Positions 8,162-16,122 of a DNA stretch of 37,440 nucleotides are shown here, in pieces. The position numbers were made by a program, and so were the translations under genes. This DNA comes from Arthrobacter sp. Br18 (lineage in GTDB: Bacteria > Actinomycetota > Actinomycetes > Actinomycetales > Micrococcaceae). The notes below the pieces were generated by a model. That model was not told the DNA's origin. It saw only the letters and a program-made list of their open reading frames with translations, and ran no database searches. Where the stretch lies: the NCBI RefSeq assembly GCF_000520555.1, contig NZ_KI914847.1:1-37440 (forward strand). The letters run 5' to 3'. The number at the start of each line of letters is the position of its first letter. The first letter of the stretch is position 1.

Positions 8162-9853
8162 TTGACTAGCCGCTCGGTGCTGGTTCGTGCCAAATCGGTG
8201 TTCGGTCGGCTCGGCATCCTGCTTCCGGTCGTACTCTGCCAGCTGCCGCTGGCCCTGATCGTCTTCGTCGTCGCCCTCACCGGCCCGCTCCTGGGCCCGG
8301 GAATGTTGAGCAACAGCACCTTCCAGTGCGGCCTGGGTCTCCTTGCGGTACTCACGGCGCTCAGCACGTTTCTCCCATGGAGCAGGCTGCCTACCCATGC
8401 CTCACTCCTCATACCGCTGCTGGATTTCGTTGCCATAGCGTTATGTCGGGAAGGCGCGACAGGGCTCCAGCCGGACTTTGGCGTCCTCGCCATCTTCCCC
8501 GTGGCCTGGGTTGCTGCCTCCAGCAGCCGCTGGTGGGTGGCTCTCCTCATCTCCTTCCTTGGCTCCTTCCTGCTCGTTCTCTGGCCATTTCTCGGTGGTG
8601 GGCCCACCTCGGCGGCCGAGTTGCTCAGCACCCTGCTCCTGCCCGTGGTGATGGTCGCAGTGGTCCTTGCGGTTCGCTTCACCAAGGGGCAGACCAGGGC
8701 GCACGAGACGGAACTCATCGCCAAAGACCGGAAGGTCCAGGAACTCCTGCAGGCGAGCGAAGAGCGGGAACGGCTACTCACCACCATTCTCGAGACCGTC
8801 GATGTGGGCCTCATCGCCGTCGACAGCAACGGACATAGCACCCTGACCAACCGGCAGCAGGAACTGTTCCACCGGCTGGCGGGTAAATCCGGCGATTCGC
8901 TTCCCGCCGAGGAAGAGCAGAAGCTCTTCCAGAAGGACGGCGTTACTCCCCTGCCGGCCAACCGCCGGCCCGTGCATCGAGCGCTTGCGGGTGAGACCTT
9001 CTCCAATCACCTCGTCTGGATCGGCAGCGGGCCCGAGCAGCGCGTCATCTCCGCTGCCGGCCGGCCCATGCACAACGACGCCGGCGAGCTCACCGGATCG
9101 GTCATCATCTGCAGTGACGTCACCGAACTGGTGGAGGCCGTCGCCTCGAAGGACGCCTTCATCTCGAACGTCTCCCACGATTTCCATGCACCCCTCACCT
9201 CGATTCTTGGCTACCTCGAGCTGGTGCTCGAAGACAAGCAGCTGCCCGCGCATCTCGCCTCCTACATCGACGTCGCCGGACGGAATGCCGATCGCGTGCT
9301 CCACCTTGTCGCTGATCTCCTCACGACGGCGGGCGACAGCGTGCGCGTCCACCCGCGTCCCACAGACCTTGCGGGGCTTATCGAGATGAGTGTCCGTTCC
9401 AGTCAACCCAGTGCCACAAGCGCCGGAGTGTCCTTCGAGGTGGACGTACCCTCCCCCACGTGGTCATTGCTCGACCCCCTCCGCATCTCCCAGGTCCTCG
9501 ACAACCTGCTCTCCAACGCCATCAAGTACTCGCCCTCCGGAGGCACCGTCGCCGTCTCGGTTGCGGAACTTCCCGACGCCCTTCACCTGCGGGTCCGGGA
9601 TACCGGCATGGGTATGGCACAGCACGAAACCGATCTGGTCTTCTCCCGCTTCTACCGCACGGAGGCCGCGCGGAAGACGTCCATCCCGGGGGTAGGACTG
9701 GGCCTCTGCGTCACGAAGGCGATCGTGGAAGGCCACGGCGGCAGCATCCACTGCTCAAGCTCGCCTGGTGAAGGGACCACCTTCACAGTTGTGCTGCCGG
9801 TCAACGGCAACGTTGCCCCGGTTCCGGGTCGGCACTACGCAGACCATGCTTAG
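8162..9853 (+). CDS. Membrane sensor histidine kinase
   Basis: A 563-residue sensor kinase. Residues 15-175 hold about five to six membrane helices with little extracytoplasmic loop, followed by a coiled segment, a PAS-like domain (about 205-325), a HisKA domain with VSHDFHAPLTS (phosphoacceptor His339), and an HATPase domain with N box DNLLSNAIKYS, G1 DTGMGM, F box SRFYR and G2 GVGLGL. The H-box is unusual: the canonical Arg three residues after the His is His342. The TTG start at 8162 has no clear ribosome site, and GTG 8177 is an alternative. The prepilin peptidase start codon lies inside its last codons, so kinase and peptidase are translationally coupled. Confidence 0.9.
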   Translation: MTSRSVLVRAKSVFGRLGILLPVVLCQLPLALIVFVVALTGPLLGPGMLSNSTFQCGLGLLAVLTALSTFLPWSRLPTHASLLIPLLDFVAIALCREGATGLQPDFGVLAIFPVAWVAASSSRWWVALLISFLGSFLLVLWPFLGGGPTSAAELLSTLLLPVVMVAVVLAVRFTKGQTRAHETELIAKDRKVQELLQASEERERLLTTILETVDVGLIAVDSNGHSTLTNRQQELFHRLAGKSGDSLPAEEEQKLFQKDGVTPLPANRRPVHRALAGETFSNHLVWIGSGPEQRVISAAGRPMHNDAGELTGSVIICSDVTELVEAVASKDAFISNVSHDFHAPLTSILGYLELVLEDKQLPAHLASYIDVAGRNADRVLHLVADLLTTAGDSVRVHPRPTDLAGLIEMSVRSSQPSATSAGVSFEVDVPSPTWSLLDPLRISQVLDNLLSNAIKYSPSGGTVAVSVAELPDALHLRVRDTGMGMAQHETDLVFSRFYRTEAARKTSIPGVGLGLCVTKAIVEGHGGSIHCSSSPGEGTTFTVVLPVNGNVAPVPGRHYADHA

Positions 9854-10502
9854 CGTTCCCGTCGGCGCCCTCCTCGGAGCGGTGACCCTCGCCGCCTTCC
9901 TACTGGGCGCAGGGTGTGGGTATGCCCTGTATTCCCTCGCAGGCCGCGACGAACGCACCATCCTCCCGGAAAGCTGGAGGGTGCCCATCGCGGTGCTCAC
10001 CGCGATGCTCTTCGCACTGGTGGCATTCATTTTCGGCCCATCCTGGGACCTTGCCCTGCTCCTCGTCCTGCCACTCTTCGGCGTGCTGCTCGGAGCGATC
10101 GACCTGCGGACCAAGCTCCTGCCCAACAGGATCATGAAACCGTTTTTGCTCGCCACGGCTCTCGCTGCTCTCCTCGGCGCTCTGGGCGGCAGCGGGTGGG
10201 GCGCTCTTGCGGGAGCTGCCCTCGGCGGCGGCGCCATGTTCCTCGTCTACCTGGTGCTCGCCCTGATTTCCCCGGCAGGCATGGGCATGGGGGACGTCAA
10301 ATTGGGCGGAGTGCTGGGCATCTACGGAGGTTACCTGGGCGCCGCGACCTGGATGGGCGCCCTCCTGGGCGGGTTCCTGCTCGGAGGAGTAATCGGGCTG
10401 GTCCTGCTGCTGCTACGCCGGGCGGACCGCAACACGCACTTCCCCTTCGGTCCCGGCATGATCGCCGCTGCCATCGGGAGCGTTCTCATCTTCTCGACCT
10501 AG
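9846..10502 (+). CDS. tadV: A24-family prepilin peptidase (TadV/CpaA type)
   Basis: Membrane aspartyl protease that removes the leader from Flp and TadE-like pre-proteins. The 218-residue protein has about six to seven hydrophobic helices and the two catalytic aspartates of the family: Asp86 in GAIDLRTKLLPN and Asp150 in GMGMGDVKLGG. A short FPFGPGM motif is near the C-terminus. It lacks the N-terminal Cys-rich methyltransferase domain of PilD, as is usual for TadV. The start is taken as ATG 9846, inside the kinase 3' end; the upstream in-frame extension to 9768 has no pilus-like content. Its stop shares CTAG with the truA stop on the other strand. Confidence 0.9.
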   Translation: MLSVPVGALLGAVTLAAFLLGAGCGYALYSLAGRDERTILPESWRVPIAVLTAMLFALVAFIFGPSWDLALLLVLPLFGVLLGAIDLRTKLLPNRIMKPFLLATALAALLGALGGSGWGALAGAALGGGAMFLVYLVLALISPAGMGMGDVKLGGVLGIYGGYLGAATWMGALLGGFLLGGVIGLVLLLLRRADRNTHFPFGPGMIAAAIGSVLIFST

Positions 10503-11452
10503 GGCACGGGGGCTGGTGCGTCCAGTGCTGAGGGACCACGCCGGGCCCGCGTCAACGCCGCCCGGCGGCCGAGCTCATCAGCCCCCGGATACGCCACCTC
10601 CTCAAGCACCAGGGCATGCGCCGGCGCCAGAATGGACTGCGCATCCTTGAGCCCGGCCTCCAGCCGCTCCTTCAACCATCCGGCCGGCACCTCGCCGCTG
10701 CCCACCATCAGGGTGGAGCCGATGAGGGCCCGCACCATGTTGTGGCAGAAGGCGTCGGCCTGAATGGTGGCGGTGATCGCTCCGTCGGGCTCCCGCTGGA
10801 ACTCGTAGCGCTGGAGCTCGCGGATGGTGGTGGCGCCCGCGCGCGGCTTGCAGAACGCCCGAAAGTCCTGCATGCCCCGGAGGTGCGCGGCGCCGTCGTT
10901 CAGGAGCCCGACGTCGAGCTCCCCCGGGTACCAGAGCGTGGAGTGCCGAGCCAGCGGATCCTGCCCCGCCTGCACGTCAGCGATGCGGTAGCTGTACCGT
11001 CTCCAGAGTGCCGAGAACCGCGCGTCGAACCCCGTCGGAGCACGGCGAACTCCCCGCACGACGACGGCGGGCACGGCGTTCCTCGTCGTCCTGCCGATGC
11101 CGGGCGGCTGACGGGAGAGCACGAGGTTCACCGTTCCCGTGAGCCTCCGGCGCATCGCCTCCTCGGGAGAGAGTTCCTTGCCGCGGGTCATGGCCTGCCA
11201 CTCCCCTGCCGTCAGGTCCACGTGCATCACCTGGCCGCGCGCGTGCACCCCGGTATCGGTTCTGCCCGCGACCGTCACCCGGGCAGGGCGGCGCAGCAGG
11301 GTGAACAGCGCTTCCTCCACCACACCCTGAACGGTGGCGAGTCCCGGCTGCAGCGCCCACCCGGCGAAGGGACCGCCGTCGTACGCGAGGTCGATCCGGA
11401 CACGCAAAAGCCCGCCGGTCCCCGAAGGGAGGGCGGGCTCGTGCGTCGTCAT
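10499..11452 (-). CDS. truA: tRNA pseudouridine(38-40) synthase TruA
   Basis: Converts uridines 38-40 in the tRNA anticodon arm to pseudouridine. The 317-residue protein has the YDGGPFAGW entry motif and the catalytic block GRTDTGVHARGQVMH, with nucleophile Asp66, then FRAFCKP and the FCHNMVR block in the C-terminal half. The core is complete; insertions rich in Arg and Ala are common in actinobacterial members. It is the last gene of the alpha operon, 29 nt after rplQ, and has no strong ribosome site of its own, so it may depend on translation of rplQ. Its TAG stop overlaps that of the prepilin peptidase. Confidence 0.95.
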   Translation of the reverse strand: MTTHEPALPSGTGGLLRVRIDLAYDGGPFAGWALQPGLATVQGVVEEALFTLLRRPARVTVAGRTDTGVHARGQVMHVDLTAGEWQAMTRGKELSPEEAMRRRLTGTVNLVLSRQPPGIGRTTRNAVPAVVVRGVRRAPTGFDARFSALWRRYSYRIADVQAGQDPLARHSTLWYPGELDVGLLNDGAAHLRGMQDFRAFCKPRAGATTIRELQRYEFQREPDGAITATIQADAFCHNMVRALIGSTLMVGSGEVPAGWLKERLEAGLKDAQSILAPAHALVLEEVAYPGADELGRRAALTRARRGPSALDAPAPVP

Positions 11453-11481
11453 TCAGCGGATCCAGGGGTACGGGAGAAGAA

Positions 11482-12144
11482 CTACTTCTTCTCGCCGGTC
11501 CCGGTGGTGCCCTCTTCGACCACAACAACCTCATCGGTGCCGGCTTCGGCATCGATGGTGGTGTCTTCTGCTGCAACCTCGGCAACCTCGTCGGCCGAAG
11601 GCGCGGACGGCGCCGACTCTGCCGAAGGTGCTGAATCTGCCGACTCCGCTGAGTCCACGGAATCTGCGGACTCGGGTGAATCAGCGGATTCGGCGACGGG
11701 TGCGGCAACCGGAGCGGCTGCCGACGCGCCGGCCGGCGTCGTCTTGGCCTGCTCGGCCTCGGCGACTACCGACTGCTTCGCCGACATCGGATCCAGCACC
11801 AGTTCGATGACGGCCATGGGGGCGTTGTCGCCCTTGCGGTTGCCGATCTTCGTGATACGGGTGTAGCCGCCTTCGCGGTTTGCAACAGCGGGGGCGATGT
11901 CCGTGAACAGCTCGTGGACGATGCTCTTGCTGCTGATGACACCGAGGACACGACGGCGCGAGGCGAGGTCGCCCTTCTTGGCGAAGGTGATCAGGCGCTC
12001 GGCGTAGGGGCGGAGCCTCTTGGCCTTGGTGACCGTGGTGGTGATGCGCTTGTGCTCGAACAGTGAGGCGGCCAGGTTGGCGAGCATCAGGCGCTCGTGC
12101 GCCGGACCGCCTCCGAGACGTGGGCCCTTTGTGGGTGTGGGCAT
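11482..12144 (-). CDS. rplQ: 50S ribosomal protein L17 with long acidic tail
   Basis: L17 binds 23S rRNA near the tunnel exit. The first 120 residues are a normal L17 ([20 protein letters not shown] and [10 protein letters not shown] blocks). The protein is 220 residues long, against 127 in E. coli: residues 130-220 form a low-complexity tail first rich in Ala and Pro, then in Ser, Ala, Asp and Glu with ESADS-like repeats, ending in an acidic Val/Glu stretch and EKK. Such a tail is probably disordered and lies on the ribosome surface. GAGGAG lies 8 nt before ATG 12144. The gene follows rpoA, as in all bacteria with this operon. Confidence 0.96.
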   Translation of the reverse strand: MPTPTKGPRLGGGPAHERLMLANLAASLFEHKRITTTVTKAKRLRPYAERLITFAKKGDLASRRRVLGVISSKSIVHELFTDIAPAVANREGGYTRITKIGNRKGDNAPMAVIELVLDPMSAKQSVVAEAEQAKTTPAGASAAAPVAAPVAESADSPESADSVDSAESADSAPSAESAPSAPSADEVAEVAAEDTTIDAEAGTDEVVVVEEGTTGTGEKK

Positions 12145-12211
12145 GATTGTTTCTCCTCTAAGTGATCCTGTACGCCGCTTCTAGAACGGCGTACAGGCGG
12201 ATCCTGCGGTG

Positions 12212-13222
12212 TTAGAGCTCTTCGTCGCTGTATGCGGCGTCGTCCTCTTCGATGGCTGCTGCACGTGCGGCGAGGTCGAACCCTGGAGGGGAATCCTTCA
12301 GGGACAGACCCAACTCGACGAGCTTTGCCTTGACCTCGTCGATGGACTTCGCACCGAAGTTACGGATGTCCATGAGGTCGGCCTCGGAGCGCGCAACGAG
12401 TTCACCCACGGTGTGGATGCCCTCGCGCTTGAGGCAGTTGTACGAGCGGACCGTCAATTCGAGGTCCTCGATCGGCAGTGCCATGTCAGCGGCCAGGGCC
12501 GCATCGGTGGGCGACGGGCCGATCTCGATGCCCTCGGCAGCGGTGTTGAGCTCGCGCGCCAGGCCGAACAGTTCCACCAGGGTGGTTCCTGCGGAGGCGA
12601 CGGCGTCGCGGGGTTCGATCGCGTCCTTGGTCTCGACGTCGACGATCAGGCGGTCGAAGTCGGTGCGCTGCTCAACACGGGTGGCTTCCACGCGGAAGGT
12701 CACCTTGAGCACCGGCGAGTAGATGGAGTCGACCGGGATGCGGCCGATCTCCGAGTCGCCGGACTTGTTCTGCGAGGCCGACACGTAGCCGCGCCCGCGC
12801 TCGATGGTCAGTTCGAGCTCGAACTTGCCCTTCGAGTTCAGGGTGGCGATGTGAAGGTCGGGGTTGTGGAACTCGACACCGGCCGGAGGCGCGATGTCGG
12901 CAGCGGTGACGACGCCGGGTCCCTGCTTGCGCAGGTAGGCCACGACGGGCTCATCGTGCTCTGACGAGACGGCGAGGTTCTTGATGTTCAGGATGATCTC
13001 GGTGACATCTTCCTTCACACCCGGAACGGTGGTGAATTCGTGCAGCACTCCGTCGATGCGGATGCTTGTGACAGCAGCACCCGGGATCGAGGACAGGAGT
13101 GTACGGCGAAGGGAGTTTCCGAGGGTGTAACCGAAGCCGGGCTCGAGGGGTTCGATCACGAACCGTGAGCGGTTGTCGGCGACGACTTCTTCAGTCAGGG
13201 TGGGGCGCTGTGCAATAAGCAC
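12212..13222 (-). CDS. rpoA: RNA polymerase alpha subunit
   Basis: Scaffold subunit of RNA polymerase. The 336-residue protein has the dimerising N-terminal domain (about 1-230, with [25 protein letters not shown] split over its first strands) and the C-terminal UP-element and activator-binding domain (about 245-320, with [14 protein letters not shown] and [15 protein letters not shown]). The acidic C-terminal end [12 protein letters not shown] is typical of actinobacteria. Start GTG 13222 has AAAGGA 7 nt upstream, and an ATG-TAA start-stop pair sits directly before it (13223-13228). The 157-nt spacer to rpsK holds a large hairpin. Confidence 0.98.
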   Translation of the reverse strand: MLIAQRPTLTEEVVADNRSRFVIEPLEPGFGYTLGNSLRRTLLSSIPGAAVTSIRIDGVLHEFTTVPGVKEDVTEIILNIKNLAVSSEHDEPVVAYLRKQGPGVVTAADIAPPAGVEFHNPDLHIATLNSKGKFELELTIERGRGYVSASQNKSGDSEIGRIPVDSIYSPVLKVTFRVEATRVEQRTDFDRLIVDVETKDAIEPRDAVASAGTTLVELFGLARELNTAAEGIEIGPSPTDAALAADMALPIEDLELTVRSYNCLKREGIHTVGELVARSEADLMDIRNFGAKSIDEVKAKLVELGLSLKDSPPGFDLAARAAAIEEDDAAYSDEEL

Positions 13223-13316
13223 TTACATTTCCTTTCAGGGAGCATCCGCTATATGACGCTACACAAATGGTGGAAAGGGACAGCTAGTGAGCCGGCTCAA
13301 AAGCTTCTGAAACCGG

Positions 13317-13365
13317 CACCGAACCGCCCTGCGGAAGCGAAATGCTTCCCCAGGGCGATTCGGTG
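13317..13365 (-). promoter_or_regulatory. Large hairpin in the rpsK-rpoA spacer
   Basis: An interrupted inverted repeat: outer arms 13317-13323 and 13359-13365 (7 pairs), a middle stem CGCCCT/AGGGCG and an inner stem GGAAGC/GCTTCC with a 5-nt loop. No U tract follows on the - strand, so it is more likely an mRNA structure or processing site than a terminator. A second, weaker palindrome centred on AAGCTT lies at about 13292-13316, just beyond it in the direction of rpoA. Confidence 0.5.
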
Positions 13366-13379
13366 ACCGAAAAAGCCGA

Positions 13380-13781
13380 TTAGACGCGGCGGCGCTTCGG
13401 GGGACGGCAGCCGTTGTGGGCGCTGGGGGTGACATCCGAGATGGAGCCAACCTCGAGGCCGGTGGCCTGCAGTGAACGAATTGCGGTTTCGCGTCCGGAT
13501 CCCGGGCCCTTCACAAAGACGTCGACCTTCTTGACGCCGTGCTCCTGGGCGCGCTTCGCGGCGGCTTCGGCAGCCATCTGCGCAGCGAACGGGGTGGACT
13601 TGCGTGAGCCCTTGAAGCCAACTTCACCGGCGGAGGCCCAGGAGATGACTGCTCCATTGGGGTCCGTGATGGACACGATGGTGTTGTTGAAGGTGCTCTT
13701 GATGTGCGCCTGTCCGAGCGGGATGTTCTTCTTATCCTTGCGACGCGGCTTGCGCACCGCTCCACGAGTCTTGGGGGGCAT
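13380..13781 (-). CDS. rpsK: 30S ribosomal protein S11
   Basis: S11 lies on the 30S platform, contacting 16S rRNA near the mRNA exit. The 133-residue protein has the family blocks [20 protein letters not shown]-like, [21 protein letters not shown] and the invariant basic end [11 protein letters not shown]. Length is normal. It sits between rpsM and rpoA, but rpsD, which often follows it, is absent here. GGAGAAGTAATG at the start gives a short but clear ribosome site. Confidence 0.98.
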   Translation of the reverse strand: MPPKTRGAVRKPRRKDKKNIPLGQAHIKSTFNNTIVSITDPNGAVISWASAGEVGFKGSRKSTPFAAQMAAEAAAKRAQEHGVKKVDVFVKGPGSGRETAIRSLQATGLEVGSISDVTPSAHNGCRPPKRRRV

Positions 13782-13854
13782 TACTTCTCCTACGAAGGTA
13801 TTGGATTAAGCATGTGTTCGCTGGTTCCACCGAGTGTCTGTTGCCGGGCACTGG

Positions 13855-13908
13855 CAGGGGCCACCGCTGCCGAGGGTCCCCTGGCGTGACGAGCGCTAGC
13901 GAGTCACG
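13855..13908 (-). promoter_or_regulatory. Tandem hairpins in the rpsM-rpsK spacer
   Basis: Two adjacent inverted repeats lie in the 147-nt spacer. One has CAGGGG at 13855-13860 and CCCCTG at 13878-13883, with an inner CC-ACC/GGT extension. The other has CGTGAC at 13885-13890 and GTCACG at 13903-13908 around an inner CGC/GCG. Neither has a U tract. The function is unknown; RNA processing or a ribosomal-protein binding site are possibilities. Confidence 0.45.
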
Positions 13909-13928
13909 TTAGGGAGCCAGTGGGGGAT

Positions 13929-14303
13929 CTAGCGAACCTTCTTCTTGCCGGCGACGGTACGCTTCGGGCCCTTGCGGGTACGGGCGTTGGTCTTCGTACG
14001 CTGTCCGCGTACGGGAAGGCCGCGGCGGTGCCGAATGCCTTCGTAGCTGCCGATTTCCACCTTGCGGCGAATGTCGGCTGCAACCTCGCGGCGGAGGTCA
14101 CCCTCAACCTTGAAGTTGCCTTCAATGTAGTCGCGGAGCTGAAGCAGCTCCGAGTCGGTGAGGTCCTTGACGCGCGTATTCGGGGAGATGCCCGTGTCCA
14201 CGATCGTCTTCTCTGCACGGGTCTTGCCCACGCCGTAGATATAGGTAAGCGCAATGACAACCCGCTTTTCGCGGGGAATGTCTACGCCAGCGAGACGTGC
14301 CAT
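13929..14303 (-). CDS. rpsM: 30S ribosomal protein S13
   Basis: S13 sits in the 30S head and contacts the P-site tRNA and the 50S subunit through bridges B1a and B1b. The 124-residue protein begins [15 protein letters not shown] and has the helix-two-turn-helix region with [10 protein letters not shown], then [23 protein letters not shown] split across the basic C-terminal tail. Length and motifs are normal. It is separated from rpmJ by 167 nt and from rpsK by 147 nt, unusually loose for this operon. Confidence 0.98.
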   Translation of the reverse strand: MARLAGVDIPREKRVVIALTYIYGVGKTRAEKTIVDTGISPNTRVKDLTDSELLQLRDYIEGNFKVEGDLRREVAADIRRKVEIGSYEGIRHRRGLPVRGQRTKTNARTRKGPKRTVAGKKKVR

Positions 14304-14369
14304 ATCGGCGGTTCTCCTTTGGAAATACCGGAGGTCTGAGACAAAACAAGCCGGGAGAAGTTTCCTGGT

Positions 14370-14389
14370 CCCCGGCCTCCGTGCCGGGG
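14370..14389 (-). promoter_or_regulatory. Hairpin in the rpmJ-rpsM spacer
   Basis: A perfect 7-bp GC-only stem, CCCCGGC at 14370-14376 and GCCGGGG at 14383-14389 with a 6-nt loop, lies between rpmJ and rpsM. No U tract follows on the - strand. It is the third structured spacer in this operon. Confidence 0.4.
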
Positions 14390-14470
14390 GTGTGCGTTCC
14401 CTTATGGAGAAACGCTGCTTTGCCTATATGTGAACTACTACGTGCGGGGCAGAACCTCGGGAAGAGGTAG

Positions 14471-14584
14471 TTAGCCCTGACGCTGCTTGTGACGTGGGTT
14501 TTCGCAGATCACGAGAACGTTGCCCTTGCGGCGAACCACCTGGCACTTCTCGCAGATCCGCTTCACGCTCGGCTGGACCTTCAT
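14471..14584 (-). CDS. rpmJ: 50S ribosomal protein L36, zinc-ribbon form
   Basis: A 37-residue protein, the smallest in the window, found by reading the - strand between infA and rpsM. It begins [14 protein letters not shown] and ends KQRQG. Cys11, Cys14, Cys27 and His32 form the zinc-binding set, so this is the C+ zinc form rather than the zinc-free paralogue used under zinc limitation. It binds 23S rRNA in the 50S subunit. AAAGGA lies 5 nt before the ATG. The gene follows infA by 21 nt, the usual order. Confidence 0.96.
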   Translation of the reverse strand: MKVQPSVKRICEKCQVVRRKGNVLVICENPRHKQRQG

Positions 14585-14605
14585 GGTTTTCCTTTGCGTC
14601 GGTTC

Positions 14606-14827
14606 TTATTTGTAGCGGTAGACAATACGGCCCCGGGTGAGGTCGTACGGGCTCAGTTCCACTACTACCCGGTCCTCGGGGAGGATTCGAATGTAGTGCT
14701 GGCGCATCTTCCCTGAGATGTGGGCGAGAACAATGTGTCCGTTAGCGAGCTCAACGCGGAACATCGCGTTGGGCAGCGCCTCGTTCACAGTGCCTTCAAT
14801 CTCAATGACACCGTCTTTCTTGGCCAT
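14606..14827 (-). CDS. infA: Translation initiation factor IF-1
   Basis: Binds the 30S A site during initiation together with IF-2 and IF-3. The 73-residue protein is one S1-like OB fold: [14 protein letters not shown], then [25 protein letters not shown], and the end GRIVYRYK. I placed the start at ATG 14827, because an upstream in-frame extension is not IF-1-like and GGAGG directly precedes this ATG, though with a spacing of only 2 nt. It is now first in its transcription unit, since the ABC cassette separates it from map, so it must have its own promoter. Confidence 0.97.
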   Translation of the reverse strand: MAKKDGVIEIEGTVNEALPNAMFRVELANGHIVLAHISGKMRQHYIRILPEDRVVVELSPYDLTRGRIVYRYK

Positions 14828-14963
14828 ATCCTCCGCTAACGTCTGTGCCCACCACTTGCACGGTGAGCGGGTTTGGGTTTTGATTGTCGAACCCCGCCCG
14901 GCAGTCGCGGCGATGAGATGCCCGGCCCAAAATGGGCGCGATGGCAGAGACAACCAACAGCCA

Positions 14964-14992
14964 ACGTTACGCTACGCGCGCGCAGAAGTTAA
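14964..14992 (-). promoter_or_regulatory. Candidate promoter for infA
   Basis: On the - strand, TTAACT (14987-14992) and TAACGT (14964-14969) are separated by 17 nt, a fair match to a -35 and to an actinobacterial TAnnnT -10. It would give a leader of about 130 nt. The match is modest, but a promoter is required here by gene layout. Confidence 0.35.
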
Positions 14993-15071
14993 ATCGGCGC
15001 AGGGTGTTCAGGGAACCCCCCGGTGAACCATTTGCGAACTTTGCAGGAAAAGCGCCACTGAATTCCCCCGT

Positions 15072-15083
15072 GGAACCGGTTTC
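15072..15083 (+). promoter_or_regulatory. Candidate LacI-type operator before the ABC transporter
   Basis: GGAACCGGTTTC is symmetric at 5 of 6 positions around a central CG, the form of LacI/GalR-family operators, and sits 46 nt before the permease start codon. No LacI-family gene is in the window, so the regulator would act from elsewhere. Short palindromes arise by chance, so confidence is low. Confidence 0.3.
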
Positions 15084-15129
15084 TATGGTGAAGTGTTGAT
15101 ATTTCCTCCACCACTTCGAGGTCACCTCC

Positions 15130-16122
15130 ATGAGCCGGGTCCACACTGAGCCTCTTCCTCCCCCCGCGGATCCATCCGGTTCGCTGTCCCGGGGTACGGC
15201 AAAGCGGGATAACCTGAAGAATTCCGCGGGCTCGAAACGCAGGTTCTCGCCGCGCGCCAGGCGTGAGGGGCTGGTCTTCCTGGCCCTGGTGCTGCCGAAC
15301 CTGGCGCTCATCGGGGTGTTCACCTACCTCCCGCTGCTGAACAACCTGTACTACTCCACGCTGAACTGGACACTCGGTTCCAGCAACGCCACGGTGATCG
15401 GGCTGGGGAACTATGTCACCTTCTTCACCTCGGGCGATGCGCCCCGCGTCCTCGGAACGACGGCGGTGTTCACGCTCATCACTGTGGGCGGTTCAATGGT
15501 GCTGGGCCTGCTGATAGCGCTGGCACTGAATCAGAGGATCCGCGGGACCACCTTCGCCCGGTCCGCGGTCTTCGCCCCCTACGTCCTGTCCGGGGTGGGC
15601 GTGGGCCTGGTATGGCTGTTCATCTTCGACCCGGTGTACGGGGTTCTCGCTTGGTTCCTGCGGGGCTTCGGCGCCACCAGCCCCCAGTGGATCAATGATC
15701 CGGACCTCGCGCTGACCATGGTCATCATCGTGTACGTCTGGAAGAACCTCGGGTACTGCGCGGTGGTCTACCTCGCCGGCCTGCAGTCATTGCCCAAGGA
15801 CATCATGGAGGCCTCGCAGCTCGACGGCGCCGGCGCGGTGCGTGCCTTCTGGAGCGTCAAGCTCCCGCTGATCTCCCCCACCACTTTCTTCCTCCTCATC
15901 ACCTGTCTGTTGAGCTCGCTCCAGGCCTTCGACCTCATCCGGATCATGACCCCGCTCGGCTCGGGCACTTCGACGCTGGTCTACGAGGCATACCTGCAGG
16001 CCTTCGGTGCGTTCAACCGGGCCGGGTACTCGGCCGCCATCTCCGTCATACTCTTCACCATCCTGCTGGTTGCCACCGTGCTGCAGCTGCGGTTCGTCGA
16101 GCGTAAGGTCCACTACTCATGA
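15130..16122 (+). CDS. CUT1-family ABC importer permease (UgpA/MalF type)
   Basis: A 330-residue inner-membrane permease with six predicted helices after a basic, Pro-rich cytoplasmic N-terminus of about 45 residues. The binding-protein-dependent transport signature (EAA loop, EASQLDGAGAVRAFW and following KLPLISP) starts near residue 227 and contacts the ATPase. The PNLALIGVFTYLPLLNNLYYS entry region resembles UgpA-type permeases, but substrate cannot be fixed from sequence. GAGG at 15118-15121 lies 8 nt before ATG 15130. It overlaps the second permease by ATGA. No ATPase gene is nearby, so a shared MsiK/UgpC-type ATPase is probably used. Confidence 0.93.
   Translation: MSRVHTEPLPPPADPSGSLSRGTAKRDNLKNSAGSKRRFSPRARREGLVFLALVLPNLALIGVFTYLPLLNNLYYSTLNWTLGSSNATVIGLGNYVTFFTSGDAPRVLGTTAVFTLITVGGSMVLGLLIALALNQRIRGTTFARSAVFAPYVLSGVGVGLVWLFIFDPVYGVLAWFLRGFGATSPQWINDPDLALTMVIIVYVWKNLGYCAVVYLAGLQSLPKDIMEASQLDGAGAVRAFWSVKLPLISPTTFFLLITCLLSSLQAFDLIRIMTPLGSGTSTLVYEAYLQAFGAFNRAGYSAAISVILFTILLVATVLQLRFVERKVHYS

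Larger units (their letters stand above)
14828..15129. other. Divergent intergenic region between infA and the ABC transporter
   Basis: No gene is supported in these 302 bp. They must hold promoters for two diverging units. Candidate signals are the infA promoter boxes at 14964-14992 (- strand) and a near-palindromic AACCGGTT-centred site at 15072-15083 before the permease gene. A small GCCCA/TGGGC hairpin lies near 14935. Confidence 0.6.

Noticed and set aside
10616-11866. A 416-residue + strand open frame opposite truA and rplQ
   Set aside because: It is the mirror of two clearly recognised genes, has no ribosome site or family features, and its Ser/Ala/Asp runs are the reverse reading of the L17 tail repeats. 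High GC makes long antisense frames common.
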